From NCBI GenBank assembly GCA_031397915.1, contig JANNMM010000177.1, positions 1 to 14,552 of the forward strand: a DNA stretch of 14,552 nt, in the 5' to 3' direction. Below, in pieces: positions 1 to 8,702 of this stretch; position 1 is the stretch's first letter; each line of letters starts with the position of its first letter. The position numbers and the translations under genes are program-made. Below the pieces are notes generated by a model. The model ran no database searches. It was given only the letters and a program-made list of their open reading frames with translations, and had not been told where the DNA came from. This stretch comes from JANYCG01 sp031397915. Its GTDB lineage: Bacteria; Pseudomonadota; Gammaproteobacteria; Burkholderiales; Burkholderiaceae_C.

Positions 1-248
1 CAGATGAGCGACGCCGAGCGCCAGCTCCGGCCCGGCGACTGGGAGGCGCAGCTCGGCCAGGGCGCCATCACCCTGCACAGCGAGGAACACCTGGGCGCCA
101 GCGACAAGGGCATCATCCAGCTGCGCAAATTGCTCAAGAGCCAGATGCGCATCGTGCAACAAGGCGGCGACCCGATGGGACTGGTCTACGACCCGGCACA
201 GGTGGTCCTGAAAGCCGGTAGCGGCAACTTCTACCGCAATAATCGGGG

Positions 249-252
<4 letters not shown>
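1..252 (+). CDS. Rieske-type aromatic ring-hydroxylating oxygenase, alpha subunit, C-terminal fragment
   Basis: The frame is open at the left edge, so only about the last 83 residues are present and the N-terminal Rieske cluster and catalytic iron site lie outside. What is visible is a segment rich in Glu/Gln followed by EEHLGASDKGIIQLRKLL and then a Met-Gly-Leu-Val-Tyr-Asp tail. I recognise this from memory as the C-terminal end of phthalate-dioxygenase-like oxygenase subunits, where an E-H-L-G/x-S-D stretch precedes a helix with paired Leu and Arg/Lys. Such enzymes hydroxylate or demethylate aromatic acids using electrons from a separate reductase. The first ATG (position 4) is internal, not a start. 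The stop codon overlaps the next gene's start in an ATGA arrangement, which implies one transcript with the dehydrogenase downstream. No metal ligand can be checked here, so the family call rests on this tail alone. Confidence 0.6.
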
Positions 253-1161
<909 letters not shown>

Positions 1162-1167
1162 ACCCTT

Positions 1168-2787
1168 CTAAAGCGCCTTGCGCAAATTGGTGGGCGCGAT
1201 CCTCAGCGCCTCGCGGTACTTCGCCACAGTGCGCCTGGCGCATTCAATGCCCTGCTCCTTGAGCATCAATGACAGCTGGCTGTCGCTCAGCGGTTTTTTG
1301 CGGGATTCCGCCTCGACAAACTGCGCAATCAGTGCTCGCACCGCCGTGCTGGATGCGTTGCCGCCCGTTTCGGTGACGAGGCTGGAGCCGAAGAAGTATT
1401 TCAGCTCAAACGTGCCGTACGGCGTCGCCATGAATTTGGCGGTGGTGACGCGGCTAATGGTGGACTCATGCAGGCCCAACTCGTCGGCAATCTCGCGCAA
1501 CACCAGCGGGCGCATTGCCAGCGCGCCATGCAGAAAAAAGTTCTTCTGCCGCTCCACGATGGCGTTGCTCACCCGCAGGATGGTGTCAAAACGCTGCTGT
1601 ACATTCTTGATGAACCAGCGCGCTTCCTGCAGCCGCTGCTGCAGGGCGGCGTAACTGGCGGCGTCTTTGCCGCCCCGATGTTGCCGAAGCGCATTGGCAT
1701 AAATATCGTGCACACGCAGGCGTGGCATGACCTCCTGGTTCAACTGCACCCGAAAACGCACCTGCGATCCGTTGCCGATGCGGCTCACCAGCACGTCCGG
1801 CACCACCACATTGCGCTCCACGTCAACAAAACTGCGCCCCGGTTTGGGCTCGAGCCGGCCGATCAGGGCAATGGCTTCGCGCACCTCAGCGTCGCTGGCG
1901 TCGCAAAACTGCACGAGTTTCTTGATGTCCCGCCGCGCCAGCAAATCGATTGGCTGGGCGCAAATGCGCAGAGCCACCTCCATCACCGGCACTTGCGGGT
2001 GTTCCGGTCCGGTTTCGGCCTGCGTTGCGGCCTTGCGCAACAGGGATTCAAGCTGAAGGCGAAGGCATTCCGGCAAATTGCGGGCGCCCACACCCGCTGG
2101 CTCCAGATTCTGCAAGTGCGACAGCGCCACCGTGAAATGGTGCACCAGCTCTTCGAGTTGCTCCTCGTCGTCAGCGCCGGCCAGCCCAACGGCCAGCTCG
2201 GTCAGACTCTCTTCAAGGTAACCGTCGTCGTTGAGCGATTCAATCAGGAACCTCAACGCCACGCGGTCTTCTGGCCCCAGACGCAGCGACTGAGCCTGGC
2301 GGTGCAGAAAGGTCTGCAGCGACTCCTGTTGGCGCGCCAGTTCGGTGGCGTCTGCCTCGTCTTCGCCATTGGAGCCGCCCAGGTTGTTGCCGACGGCGCC
2401 GGCGTCCCCGCCGTACTCCTTGTCATCGGGCGACATGTCCAGCGTGCCGTCACCCTCCCAGTTGTCGGCGGTCTCGGCCGTCAGCGGGGTGGCCTCATCG
2501 CTGTTTTCAGCCGCGGGGGCGGAGTCACCGGTGTAGTCGGCAGCGGTATGGGTGGCAAATTCAACCTCCCGCACCTCTTGGGCGACCGGCGCGTCGGCCT
2601 TGTCCAGGCCATACTCTTCCCGTGGTGCCTCCTCCAGCGAACGCTCGAGAAACGGGTTTTCGTCCAGCATCTGCTCGACTTCCTGCCCCAGCTCCAGGGT
2701 AGAGAGCTGCAACAGGCGGATCGACTGCTGCAACTGGGGCGTGAGCGCCAGGTGCTGCGAGACGCGTAGGGAAAGGCCTTGTTTCAT
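1168..2787 (-). CDS. rpoN: RNA polymerase sigma-54 factor
   Basis: Sigma-54 directs RNA polymerase to -24/-12 promoters and needs AAA+ activators to open DNA. All three regions are visible in 539 residues. Region I (1-48) is the Gln/Leu-rich activator-interaction segment beginning MKQGLSLRVSQHLALTPQLQ. Region II (about 50-160) is strongly acidic and longer than in E. coli (477 residues in total there). Region III holds the core-binding part, a helix-turn-helix near 430-449 (LREIADELGLHESTISRV) and the RpoN box ARRTVAKYRE at 517-526, which contacts the -24 element. The start lies 3 bases after the lptB stop, and no strong ribosome binding site is seen, so translation is probably coupled to lptB. 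The lptA-lptB-rpoN order is classic for proteobacteria. The usual downstream hpf gene is not present; gnd converges instead. Confidence 0.98.
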   Translation of the reverse strand: MKQGLSLRVSQHLALTPQLQQSIRLLQLSTLELGQEVEQMLDENPFLERSLEEAPREEYGLDKADAPVAQEVREVEFATHTAADYTGDSAPAAENSDEATPLTAETADNWEGDGTLDMSPDDKEYGGDAGAVGNNLGGSNGEDEADATELARQQESLQTFLHRQAQSLRLGPEDRVALRFLIESLNDDGYLEESLTELAVGLAGADDEEQLEELVHHFTVALSHLQNLEPAGVGARNLPECLRLQLESLLRKAATQAETGPEHPQVPVMEVALRICAQPIDLLARRDIKKLVQFCDASDAEVREAIALIGRLEPKPGRSFVDVERNVVVPDVLVSRIGNGSQVRFRVQLNQEVMPRLRVHDIYANALRQHRGGKDAASYAALQQRLQEARWFIKNVQQRFDTILRVSNAIVERQKNFFLHGALAMRPLVLREIADELGLHESTISRVTTAKFMATPYGTFELKYFFGSSLVTETGGNASSTAVRALIAQFVEAESRKKPLSDSQLSLMLKEQGIECARRTVAKYREALRIAPTNLRKAL

Positions 2788-2790
2788 GGC

Positions 2791-3609
2791 CTACATTCGG
2801 AAGTGTTCGCCAAGGTACACACGCCGCACATCGGGGTTGTCGACAATCTCGGCCGGCGTGCCCTGGGCCAACACGTGGCCCTCGTTGATGATGTAGGCGT
2901 GGTCACAAATGCCCAGGGTCTCGCGCACGTTGTGGTCGGTGATCAAGACACCGATGCCGCGGTTTTTCAGGAAAGCGATGATGCGCTGGATCTCGATCAC
3001 GGCGATCGGGTCGATGCCGGCGAAAGGCTCATCGAGCAGGATGAACCGGGGCTGGGTTGCCAGCGCGCGCGCAATTTCAACGCGGCGGCGCTCGCCACCC
3101 GAGAGAGACAAAGCGCCTGACTCGCGCAAATGCTCCACGCGCAATTCCTGCAGCAGGCCGGTCAGGCGTTTCTCGATTTCCGCCTCGTCCAGCGGCTGCC
3201 CGGCGCGTTCGCCTTCCGAGAACCGCTGCAACTCCAGTACTGCGCGCACGTTCTCCTCCACATTGAGCTTGCGAAAGATCGACGCTTCCTGCGGCAAGTA
3301 GCCCAAGCCCAAGCGTGCACGCCGGTGGATCGGCATGTGTTCAACCGACTTGCCGTCAATCTTGATGTCGCCCGCACTGGTGCGGATCAGGCCCACGATC
3401 ATGTAAAACGAGGTGGTTTTGCCCGCACCATTGGGGCCCAGCAGGCCGACAATTTCGCCCTTGCGCACCGTCAGTGACACGTCCTTGACCACCTTGCGGC
3501 TGCCATAATACTTCTGCAGGTTGGTGGCCTCAAGGCGGCTCTGCGAGTCCAGACCAGCTGCATTGGCGGCGGGCGGCGTGTTTGCTGAATCCGTCTCGTT
3601 GCCCGTCAC
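2791..3609 (-). CDS. lptB: LPS export ABC transporter ATP-binding protein LptB
   Basis: LptB is the cytoplasmic ATPase that powers extraction of lipopolysaccharide from the inner membrane through LptFG and its passage over LptC and LptA. The 272 residues show every ABC motif: Walker A GPNGAGKTT (58-66), Q-loop Gln107 in YLPQE, signature LSGGE (169-173), Walker B FILLDEP (189-195) and H-loop His226. The GIDPIAV stretch after Walker B and the C-terminal YLGEHFRM are typical of LptB. The start is GTG at 3609, overlapping the lptA stop as GTGA. No later Met is available before the Walker region, so this start is preferred although it gives about 25 extra low-complexity residues compared with the 241-residue E. 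coli protein. The overlap at one end and the 3-base gap to rpoN at the other indicate a tight operon. Confidence 0.97.
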   Translation of the reverse strand: MTGNETDSANTPPAANAAGLDSQSRLEATNLQKYYGSRKVVKDVSLTVRKGEIVGLLGPNGAGKTTSFYMIVGLIRTSAGDIKIDGKSVEHMPIHRRARLGLGYLPQEASIFRKLNVEENVRAVLELQRFSEGERAGQPLDEAEIEKRLTGLLQELRVEHLRESGALSLSGGERRRVEIARALATQPRFILLDEPFAGIDPIAVIEIQRIIAFLKNRGIGVLITDHNVRETLGICDHAYIINEGHVLAQGTPAEIVDNPDVRRVYLGEHFRM

Positions 3610-4292
3610 TTTTTTTCCGGACTCAAGGTGACGGACGGTCGCAGGTTGGGCGCTGGCAGCACCGGTGTGCCGGAAGGTGGTGCCTGCGATGGGTCGGGCT
3701 TGGGCGTGAGCATGGCCCGCACACGGCCGCCCGAGGTGCCCGCAACACCTGGTGTGCCACGCACGGTGCCGCCGTCGACGGTGAACACGTCCACCGTGTT
3801 GTCATAAAAAATCACGCCGCCGGTGATTTCGTCCGCCAGCACGGCGCCCCGGTAACGCCGCAACTGCGCGCGTTTGACAAATTTGACGGTGTCGGCCTTG
3901 CCGTCGTATTCGATGACCTCGCCCTCGCCTTCGATGTACTCGTCAACGCCGTCGCGTTTTTGCCGGAAAAAGGCCAGTTTGCCGGGCTCGGCAAGAACCA
4001 GGCCAAATTGGTAACCCTCCGGGTCCTGGCGCACGTCGAGTTGGCCTCCCCGAATCTGAATGGTTCCTTTGGTTAAAACCACCCGGCCCGTAAACACAGA
4101 GACTTGTTTCAAGTCGTCATATTTGAGGGCGTCGGCCTCAATGTTCATCGGCTTGTTGCGGTCGGCCCTTTCGGCGAAAGCAAGGCCCGTGCCCACCATG
4201 GCAAATGCCAGCAACAGCCCGCGCAAATGGACCGGAAACAATTTGAAATGTACTAAGGCACGAATCTTGCTAAAAAGCTTGCGGGTAAGCAT
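3606..4292 (-). CDS. lptA: Lipopolysaccharide transport periplasmic protein LptA
   Basis: LptA is the periplasmic bridge that carries lipopolysaccharide from the inner-membrane LptBFGC complex to LptDE. The 228-residue product has a long basic N-region, a hydrophobic stretch (about 25-38) and a likely signal cleavage after Ala40 (AFA/ER). The OstA-type beta domain follows, recognisable from KPMNIEADALKYDDLKQ, the FTGRVVLTKGTIQIRGGQLD segment and the GEGEVIEYDGKADTVKF segment. The C-terminal 40 residues are rich in Pro and Ser and look disordered. The ATG at 4292 is used. It has little Shine-Dalgarno character, and a TACAAT hexamer at 4299-4304 on this strand lies just upstream, with no good -35 at the right distance. 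The gene usually upstream, lptC, is absent here; a phosphoesterase gene ends 34 bases away instead. The family call is firm from the sequence together with adjacent lptB. Confidence 0.9.
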   Translation of the reverse strand: MLTRKLFSKIRALVHFKLFPVHLRGLLLAFAMVGTGLAFAERADRNKPMNIEADALKYDDLKQVSVFTGRVVLTKGTIQIRGGQLDVRQDPEGYQFGLVLAEPGKLAFFRQKRDGVDEYIEGEGEVIEYDGKADTVKFVKRAQLRRYRGAVLADEITGGVIFYDNTVDVFTVDGGTVRGTPGVAGTSGGRVRAMLTPKPDPSQAPPSGTPVLPAPNLRPSVTLSPEKK

Positions 4293-4326
4293 CAGCGCAT
4301 TGTAGCGACGGGATTTTGGCCTCGGA

Positions 4327-5259
4327 TCAACCGTCCTGGTTGATGGTGGCGATCAAGGCTTTCAGGACCGTTTGCGCCTGGTCATTGGGGACCTGGCAGG
4401 TGCCGGCGGCCTCATGACCGCCGCCGCCGTAAGACAACATCAGCTCGCCGATATTGGTGCGGGAAGACCGGTCGATGATGGATTTCCCGGTGGCAAACAC
4501 CGTATTTTGCTTCTGCACGCCCCACATCACGTGAATCGAGATATTGACCTGCGGAAACAGGGCATAAATCATGAAGCGGTTGGTCGCGTAAATGGTTTCT
4601 TCCGGGCGCAAATCCAGCACCGCCAGATTGCCATGGACCGTGGTGCAGCGCTGGATCTGCGCCTTGGCCCGTTCCGCGTGGTAGAAATACAGGTCCACCC
4701 GTTCTTCCACATCCGGCAGCGCCAGCACCTCGTCGATGGTGTGGTTTGCCACGTAATTGATAAGGTCCATCATCAACTGGTAATTGCTGACGCGAAACTC
4801 GCGAAAACGGCCCAGGCCGGTGCGCGAGTCCATCAAATAGTTGAGCAGTACCCAGCCTTTGGGGTCGAGGATTTCGTCCAGCGTGAAATCGGCCGAATCG
4901 CCTTTGTCCACCGCGTACATCATGGGGTCCAGCGCGGCAGGAAACCGTTTGCTGCCGCCATAACTCTCGTAGACCACCCGCGCCGCCGAGGGCGCGTGCT
5001 CGTGGATCACGTAGTTGGCAGGCGCGTCGGCATTGCGCAGGTTTTCCGAGGAGTGGTGGTCAAACGCCAAATGGGCGCCCGGCACATACGGCAGATTGGT
5101 GGTGATGTCGCCCGGGCCGATGGCGATCTTGCCGTCCTGCATGTCCTTGGGGTGGACAAACAGGATGTCGTCAATCATCTCCAGCTCAATGAGTAGCACG
5201 GCGCACGCCAACCCGTCAAAGTCACTGCGGGTGACGAGCCGGTATTTCTGTTGTGACAT
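4327..5259 (-). CDS. DHH-family phosphoesterase (DHH/DHHA1 domains)
   Basis: This is a 310-residue cytoplasmic phosphoesterase of the DHH superfamily, whose members cleave phosphodiesters or phosphoanhydrides with two metal ions (nanoRNases, pAp phosphatases, exopolyphosphatases). Metal-binding motifs are SDFDG (12-16), the family DHH triad in FDHHSSE (67-69) and an Asp in YAVDKGDSAD (115-124). The C-terminal DHHA1 domain carries the substrate-binding GGGGH motif (278-282). The start at 5259 is chosen because a GAGGAA ribosome binding site lies 5 bases upstream and the product then begins right at the domain; the open frame runs on another 300 bases upstream through dsbA but that part has no family resemblance. 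Similar proteins are often labelled exopolyphosphatase-related. The substrate cannot be told from sequence. It follows dsbA on the same strand after an 82-base gap. Confidence 0.88.
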   Translation of the reverse strand: MSQQKYRLVTRSDFDGLACAVLLIELEMIDDILFVHPKDMQDGKIAIGPGDITTNLPYVPGAHLAFDHHSSENLRNADAPANYVIHEHAPSAARVVYESYGGSKRFPAALDPMMYAVDKGDSADFTLDEILDPKGWVLLNYLMDSRTGLGRFREFRVSNYQLMMDLINYVANHTIDEVLALPDVEERVDLYFYHAERAKAQIQRCTTVHGNLAVLDLRPEETIYATNRFMIYALFPQVNISIHVMWGVQKQNTVFATGKSIIDRSSRTNIGELMLSYGGGGHEAAGTCQVPNDQAQTVLKALIATINQDG

Positions 5260-5341
5260 GGGTTTCCTCAGACGGCAATTTGCCAGCGGGAATGATAGCG
5301 TGCCGCAGGTTCGCCGTGGCTGGCCTGCTCGGTTGCGGCGA

Positions 5342-6001
5342 TCAGCGTCCGGCGCGCACCTCGGCCACCAGATAGTCCACGATATCCAGCGCGCGCGGCA
5401 TGTTTTTAGCCAGGGTGCCGTCGGTGTAAAAACGCCCGGCCACGCCCAGCGCTGGCACACCTTCAACTTTGTAGGTGTTTTGCAACTGGGTGGCGCGGGT
5501 GGACTTGGTAGCCACCGAGAAGGAGCTGTACTGCTCGGTGAATTTGGCCTTGTCCACACCTTGTTTGGCGGCCCACTCGGCGATTGCTTCGGGTTTGTTC
5601 AAGGACTGTTTTTCCACGTGAACGGCGGCAAACACGCGGGCGTGGAGCTTGTCTAGCAGGCCCATCGACTCCAGGGTGTAGAACAGGCGCTGCTGCGGCA
5701 CGAAGTCGTCCCGGAAACCCACCGGCACGCGACGGATCGACACATCGGCGGGCAGGCGTTTGATCCAGGCTTCCAGTGCCGGCTCAAAGGCATTGCAATG
5801 CGGGCAGCTGTACCAGAAGAATTCAACGACTTCGATCTTCCCGGCTGCAGCCTCGACTGGCGCGCGTTTGTCCAGCACCAGGTAATCGGAGCCAGAGGCG
5901 GGCTTGCCCTGGGCCAGAGCCTGCGACCCGCCGAAACCGGCAGCCACACCTGCCAGAGCCACTGCGGCGCCTGCGCCCTGGGTAAATTCACGTCGTTTCA
6001 T
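5342..6001 (-). CDS. dsbA: Thiol:disulfide interchange protein DsbA
   Basis: DsbA introduces disulfide bonds into proteins entering the periplasm and is re-oxidised by DsbB. The 219-residue product has a thioredoxin fold with the canonical CPHC active site at 66-69 within FFWYSCPHCN, and the cis-Pro loop later in EGVPALGVAG. The signal region MKRREFTQGAGAAVALAG, with a likely cut after ALA at residue 30, carries a twin Arg followed by x-Phe, so it resembles a Tat signal more than a Sec one. The start at 6001 is chosen because GGAGG lies 7 bases upstream; a longer reading from 6025 would translate the ribosome binding site itself. It follows the SPOR gene after 27 bases and probably shares its transcript. 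The argS-SPOR-dsbA order is, as I remember it, common in this bacterial family. Confidence 0.93.
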   Translation of the reverse strand: MKRREFTQGAGAAVALAGVAAGFGGSQALAQGKPASGSDYLVLDKRAPVEAAAGKIEVVEFFWYSCPHCNAFEPALEAWIKRLPADVSIRRVPVGFRDDFVPQQRLFYTLESMGLLDKLHARVFAAVHVEKQSLNKPEAIAEWAAKQGVDKAKFTEQYSSFSVATKSTRATQLQNTYKVEGVPALGVAGRFYTDGTLAKNMPRALDIVDYLVAEVRAGR

Positions 6002-6028
6002 CGTCAAACCTCCAAAAAAACACAACTT

Positions 6029-6658
6029 CTAACGTTGCACCCTGACCAATGCCGTGTCAATGCCATTGGAATCCAGGCGCTCCTTGATGCGGTCAGCATC
6101 GTCCTTGATGTCAAACGGCCCGATCCGCACCCTGAAAATCGGCCGCCCCGACTGCTCCCGCTCGGTCACTTTGGCCTCAACCCCGCTGAGTGACAACTTG
6201 GCGCGCTGGGCTTCGGCGTCTTCCGGCGTGCGGTAGGCACCGGCCTGGACAAAATAGGTAAACGGATCAACCCCCGCTGCGGATGACCGGGCACGGGCCA
6301 GATCCCCCAAGGGGTCGCCGGTGACGGCGGGTTTGTTTTCGGCTTTAGGGTCGGTTTTGACAGAAGGCGCGAGGACGGACTCCGTATTGCCGCCGATAGT
6401 TCCCGAAGCCGTTGCCGATGGCGCAGGCGCTGCCGGCACCGGCTTGGACTGGGTTTTGCCGTACAGCGGGGCGTTCGGGTCCCAGCCCTTGTTCTTTTTG
6501 GCTTCGACCGCATCCTGGTCGGCCGAGCGGGTTTGCCCCTTGTTGACGAAAGGCACCGGCACTTTGGTGACGTAAATGGCCACCCCCAGCGCGGCCGTGA
6601 GCCCCACCACCACGCCGATGACGAAGCCCAATACCGTTCTGCCCAGCTGAAAATTCAT
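6029..6658 (-). CDS. SPOR-domain cell-division/peptidoglycan-binding membrane protein (FtsN-like)
   Basis: SPOR domains bind denuded glycan strands made by amidases at the septum, bringing division proteins to midcell. The 209-residue product has one N-terminal transmembrane helix (about 9-31, GFVIGVVVGLTAALGVAIYV) with a short cytoplasmic start, then a long Pro/Ala/Lys-rich periplasmic linker (40-130), then a C-terminal SPOR domain (133-209) marked by FTYFVQAGAYRTPEDAEAQR and FRVRIGPFDIKDDADR. I use the ATG at 6658; a GTG two codons upstream (6664) is possible but a GAG-type ribosome binding site is better spaced for the ATG. The gene sits 32 bases after the argS stop. The layout matches FtsN, but similar small SPOR proteins such as DedD share it, so the exact name is left open. 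Confidence 0.88.
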   Translation of the reverse strand: MNFQLGRTVLGFVIGVVVGLTAALGVAIYVTKVPVPFVNKGQTRSADQDAVEAKKNKGWDPNAPLYGKTQSKPVPAAPAPSATASGTIGGNTESVLAPSVKTDPKAENKPAVTGDPLGDLARARSSAAGVDPFTYFVQAGAYRTPEDAEAQRAKLSLSGVEAKVTEREQSGRPIFRVRIGPFDIKDDADRIKERLDSNGIDTALVRVQR

Positions 6659-6690
6659 GTCCACTTTCTCATGCCCACTTTGAAATGCGC

Positions 6691-8388
6691 CTACATTTTT
6701 TGCGGCGCGCCCACACCCAACACCGCCAGCCCATTTTGCAGCACTTGGGCGCAGGCTGCCACCAAGGCCAGGCGCGCCAGCTTCACTGCCGCGTCGTCCA
6801 CCAGAATCCGCTCTGCATCGTAATAGCTGTGGTACGCGGCACTCAACTCGCGCAGGTAAAAAGTCACGTCATGCGGTGAAAAATCGTGTGCGGCGCTGGC
6901 GAGCATGTCCGGGTATTTGGCCAACAGGAGCATCAGCGCCAACGCTGGCGGACTTTGCAGGGGCGACAGGTCGGCGTTTTGCAGCGTGGTGGCATCGCCA
7001 CCCCAGGCCGCGAGCACCGAACAAATGCGCGCGTGGGCGTACTGCACGTAATACACCGGGTTGTCGTTGTTTTTGGCCAGCGCCAGATCGATGTCGAAGA
7101 TGTATTCGGTATCGGGCTTGCGGCTCAGAAGGAAAAAGCGCACCGCGTCCTTGCTGGTCCACTCGATCAAATCACGCAGGGTGACATAACTGCCGGCGCG
7201 TTTGGAAATCTTGACTTCTTCGCCGCCCTTCATCACCCGCACCATGGTGTGCAGCACGTAATCGGGATAGCCGACAGGGATTCCCAGGTGATCGATGCCC
7301 GAGACCGCCTGCAAACCGGCGCGCACGCGGGCGATGGTGCCATGGTGGTCGGTGCCCTGGATGTTGACGACCTTGGTGAAGCCGCGCTCCCACTTGGCCA
7401 AATGGTAGGCCACGTCGGGCACAAAATAGGTGAAGCTGCCGTCGCCTTTTTTCATGACGCGGTCTTTGTCGTCGCCGTAGTCGGTGGACTTCAACCACAA
7501 GGCGCCGTCTTTCTCGTAGGTCTTGCCCGCTTCGGTGATTTTTTGCACCGCCTTAGCCACGCGGCCACTGGTGTACAGGCTGGATTCGAGGTAATAGTTG
7601 TCGAACGAGACGGCGAAGGCCTTCAGGTCCAGGTCTTGCTCGTGGCGCAGGTAGGCGACGGCGAATTCACGCATGCCATCGAGGTCGTTGATATCGCCGG
7701 ATGCGGTAAACGCGCGGTCATCGGAGGTGACGGTTTTTTTCGCCAAAAAATCATCCGCAATGTCTTTGATGTACTCGCCGTTGTAAGCCTGGGCGTTCTC
7801 GCCGCTGGGCCACTCGGCGTCGCCGGGTTTGAAACCGCGGGCGCGCAGCTGCGTGCTGGCGGCCAGGGTGTTGATCTGAACACCGGCGTCGTTGTAATAA
7901 AACTCGCGGTACACGTCCCAGCCCTGCGTCTGAAACAGCTTGCAGATCGCGTCTCCCAGCGCGGCCTGGCGGCCGTGGCCCACATGCAGCGGGCCGGTCG
8001 GGTTGGCCGAAACAAATTCGACCAGCACGCGCTGGCCATTTAGAGGCTGCGCGCCAAATTGGTCGCCCTGGGTCAGCACGTCCTTGATGATGTCTTGCTT
8101 GGCGGCGTTTTTCAGGCGGATGTTGATGAAACCCGGCCCGGCGATGTCGACCGCGTCGACCCAGCGCGCGAAGGCCGGCGTGGCCAGCATCGCGGTGCGC
8201 AGGGTTTCGGCCAGTTGGCGCGGGTTGGTCTTGAGCGCTTTGGACAGCTGCATCGCCGCCGTGGTGGCCCAATCGCCATGCGACGCCACCTTGGGCGACT
8301 CAAACAGGGCTTTGGCACCGGCGCCGGGTGCCTGGCGTTCCAGAATCCCTCCGAGGGCTTCGAGTAATTCTATTTTTGCTGTCAACAT
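6691..8388 (-). CDS. argS: Arginyl-tRNA synthetase
   Basis: This class I synthetase charges tRNA-Arg with arginine, requiring the tRNA for activation. The 565-residue length is typical. Visible parts are the N-terminal additional domain for the tRNA D-loop (about 1-110), the HIGH-type signature HVGH at 135-138 in ANPTGPLHVGHGRQAALGD, the Rossmann catalytic domain with YNDAGVQ, NIQGTDHHG (342-350), the degenerate KMSKS-type loop VKISKRAG (392-399) and the helical anticodon-binding C-terminal domain ending near the stop. The ATG at 8388 has no Shine-Dalgarno match in its near upstream bases, but the product begins in the right place for the family. The argS gene is the first gene of a minus-strand run including the SPOR, dsbA and phosphoesterase genes. 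Confidence 0.98.
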   Translation of the reverse strand: MLTAKIELLEALGGILERQAPGAGAKALFESPKVASHGDWATTAAMQLSKALKTNPRQLAETLRTAMLATPAFARWVDAVDIAGPGFINIRLKNAAKQDIIKDVLTQGDQFGAQPLNGQRVLVEFVSANPTGPLHVGHGRQAALGDAICKLFQTQGWDVYREFYYNDAGVQINTLAASTQLRARGFKPGDAEWPSGENAQAYNGEYIKDIADDFLAKKTVTSDDRAFTASGDINDLDGMREFAVAYLRHEQDLDLKAFAVSFDNYYLESSLYTSGRVAKAVQKITEAGKTYEKDGALWLKSTDYGDDKDRVMKKGDGSFTYFVPDVAYHLAKWERGFTKVVNIQGTDHHGTIARVRAGLQAVSGIDHLGIPVGYPDYVLHTMVRVMKGGEEVKISKRAGSYVTLRDLIEWTSKDAVRFFLLSRKPDTEYIFDIDLALAKNNDNPVYYVQYAHARICSVLAAWGGDATTLQNADLSPLQSPPALALMLLLAKYPDMLASAAHDFSPHDVTFYLRELSAAYHSYYDAERILVDDAAVKLARLALVAACAQVLQNGLAVLGVGAPQKM

Positions 8389-8445
8389 GCGTCGATTTTA
8401 CGGGGCGGTGCCGGGTCGCCCCCGGGATGAAGCATGAATTCGAGT

Positions 8446-8464
8446 TGCTATTATTTATATAGCA
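8446..8464. repeat. AT-rich inverted repeat in the argS upstream region
   Basis: Perfect 6-bp arms TGCTAT and ATAGCA flank the 7-base spacer tatttat. It lies about 60 bases upstream of the argS start and overlaps the best -10-like sequence for that gene, so it may be an operator or simply a promoter-region coincidence of AT-rich DNA. Confidence 0.35.
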
Positions 8465-8538
8465 TAAAATCACCATTTCTCGTGACTTGAAAGGCCAAAA
8501 ACTCTGAAAAACTGGAAAACGGGCGGTCGAAGCAATAA

Positions 8539-8560
8539 AAGTTAACACCCATGTTAACTT
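8539..8560. promoter_or_regulatory. Operator-like palindrome upstream of the Bug gene
   Basis: Perfect 8-bp arms AAGTTAAC (8539-8546) and GTTAACTT (8553-8560) flank the 6-base spacer acccat. Each arm holds GTTAAC, itself self-complementary, with centres 12 bp apart, close to one helical turn and suited to a dimeric regulator. The right arm touches a TATATT hexamer (8560-8565) that may be the -10 of the Bug gene, which starts about 140 bases downstream. A repressor bound here would block that promoter; an argS-side role is also possible. The regulator is unknown. Confidence 0.6.
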
Positions 8561-8702
8561 ATATTGAGGGCGGCCAAACCCGGCTGATTCCCCCGGTTGT
8601 TTTGCCGTTATCCCGGGTTTTTCAACCGTTTGCGCTGGTCGAATGCTGATTTCCTGCACAGGTGTATAACGCAGGCTCAACCATTCAAACCGAGGAGCTC
8701 CC

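Larger units (their letters stand above)
8389..8702. other. Divergent intergenic region between argS and the Bug gene
   Basis: This 314-base stretch has no convincing coding sequence. It must hold the promoters of argS (leftward) and of the Bug gene (rightward). It is AT-richer than its surroundings between about 8440 and 8570 and holds two inverted repeats that are listed separately. On the minus strand, TATAAA-like sequence around 8453-8460 could serve argS as a -10 element. On the plus strand, TATATT at 8560-8565 could serve the Bug gene, overlapping the right end of the larger palindrome. I find no good -35 partner for either. A CGGTTG...CAACCG inverted repeat (near 8600-8630) has a long loop and is weak. 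A GAGGAG ribosome binding site lies just before 8703. Confidence 0.6.

Noticed and set aside
1468..2769. Long plus-strand open frame of 433 codons opposite rpoN
   Set aside because: It lies antisense to an unmistakable sigma-54 gene, has no family resemblance, and is of the kind common opposite GC-rich genes.
5260..5559. N-terminal extension of the phosphoesterase frame into dsbA
   Set aside because: The family domain begins at the Met at 5259 with a GAGGAA site upstream; the extension overlaps dsbA in another frame and is Trp/Pro/Arg-rich.
6886..8043. Plus-strand open frame of 385 codons opposite argS
   Set aside because: It is antisense to a fully recognisable arginyl-tRNA synthetase, with low-complexity composition and no ribosome binding site that would argue for translation.
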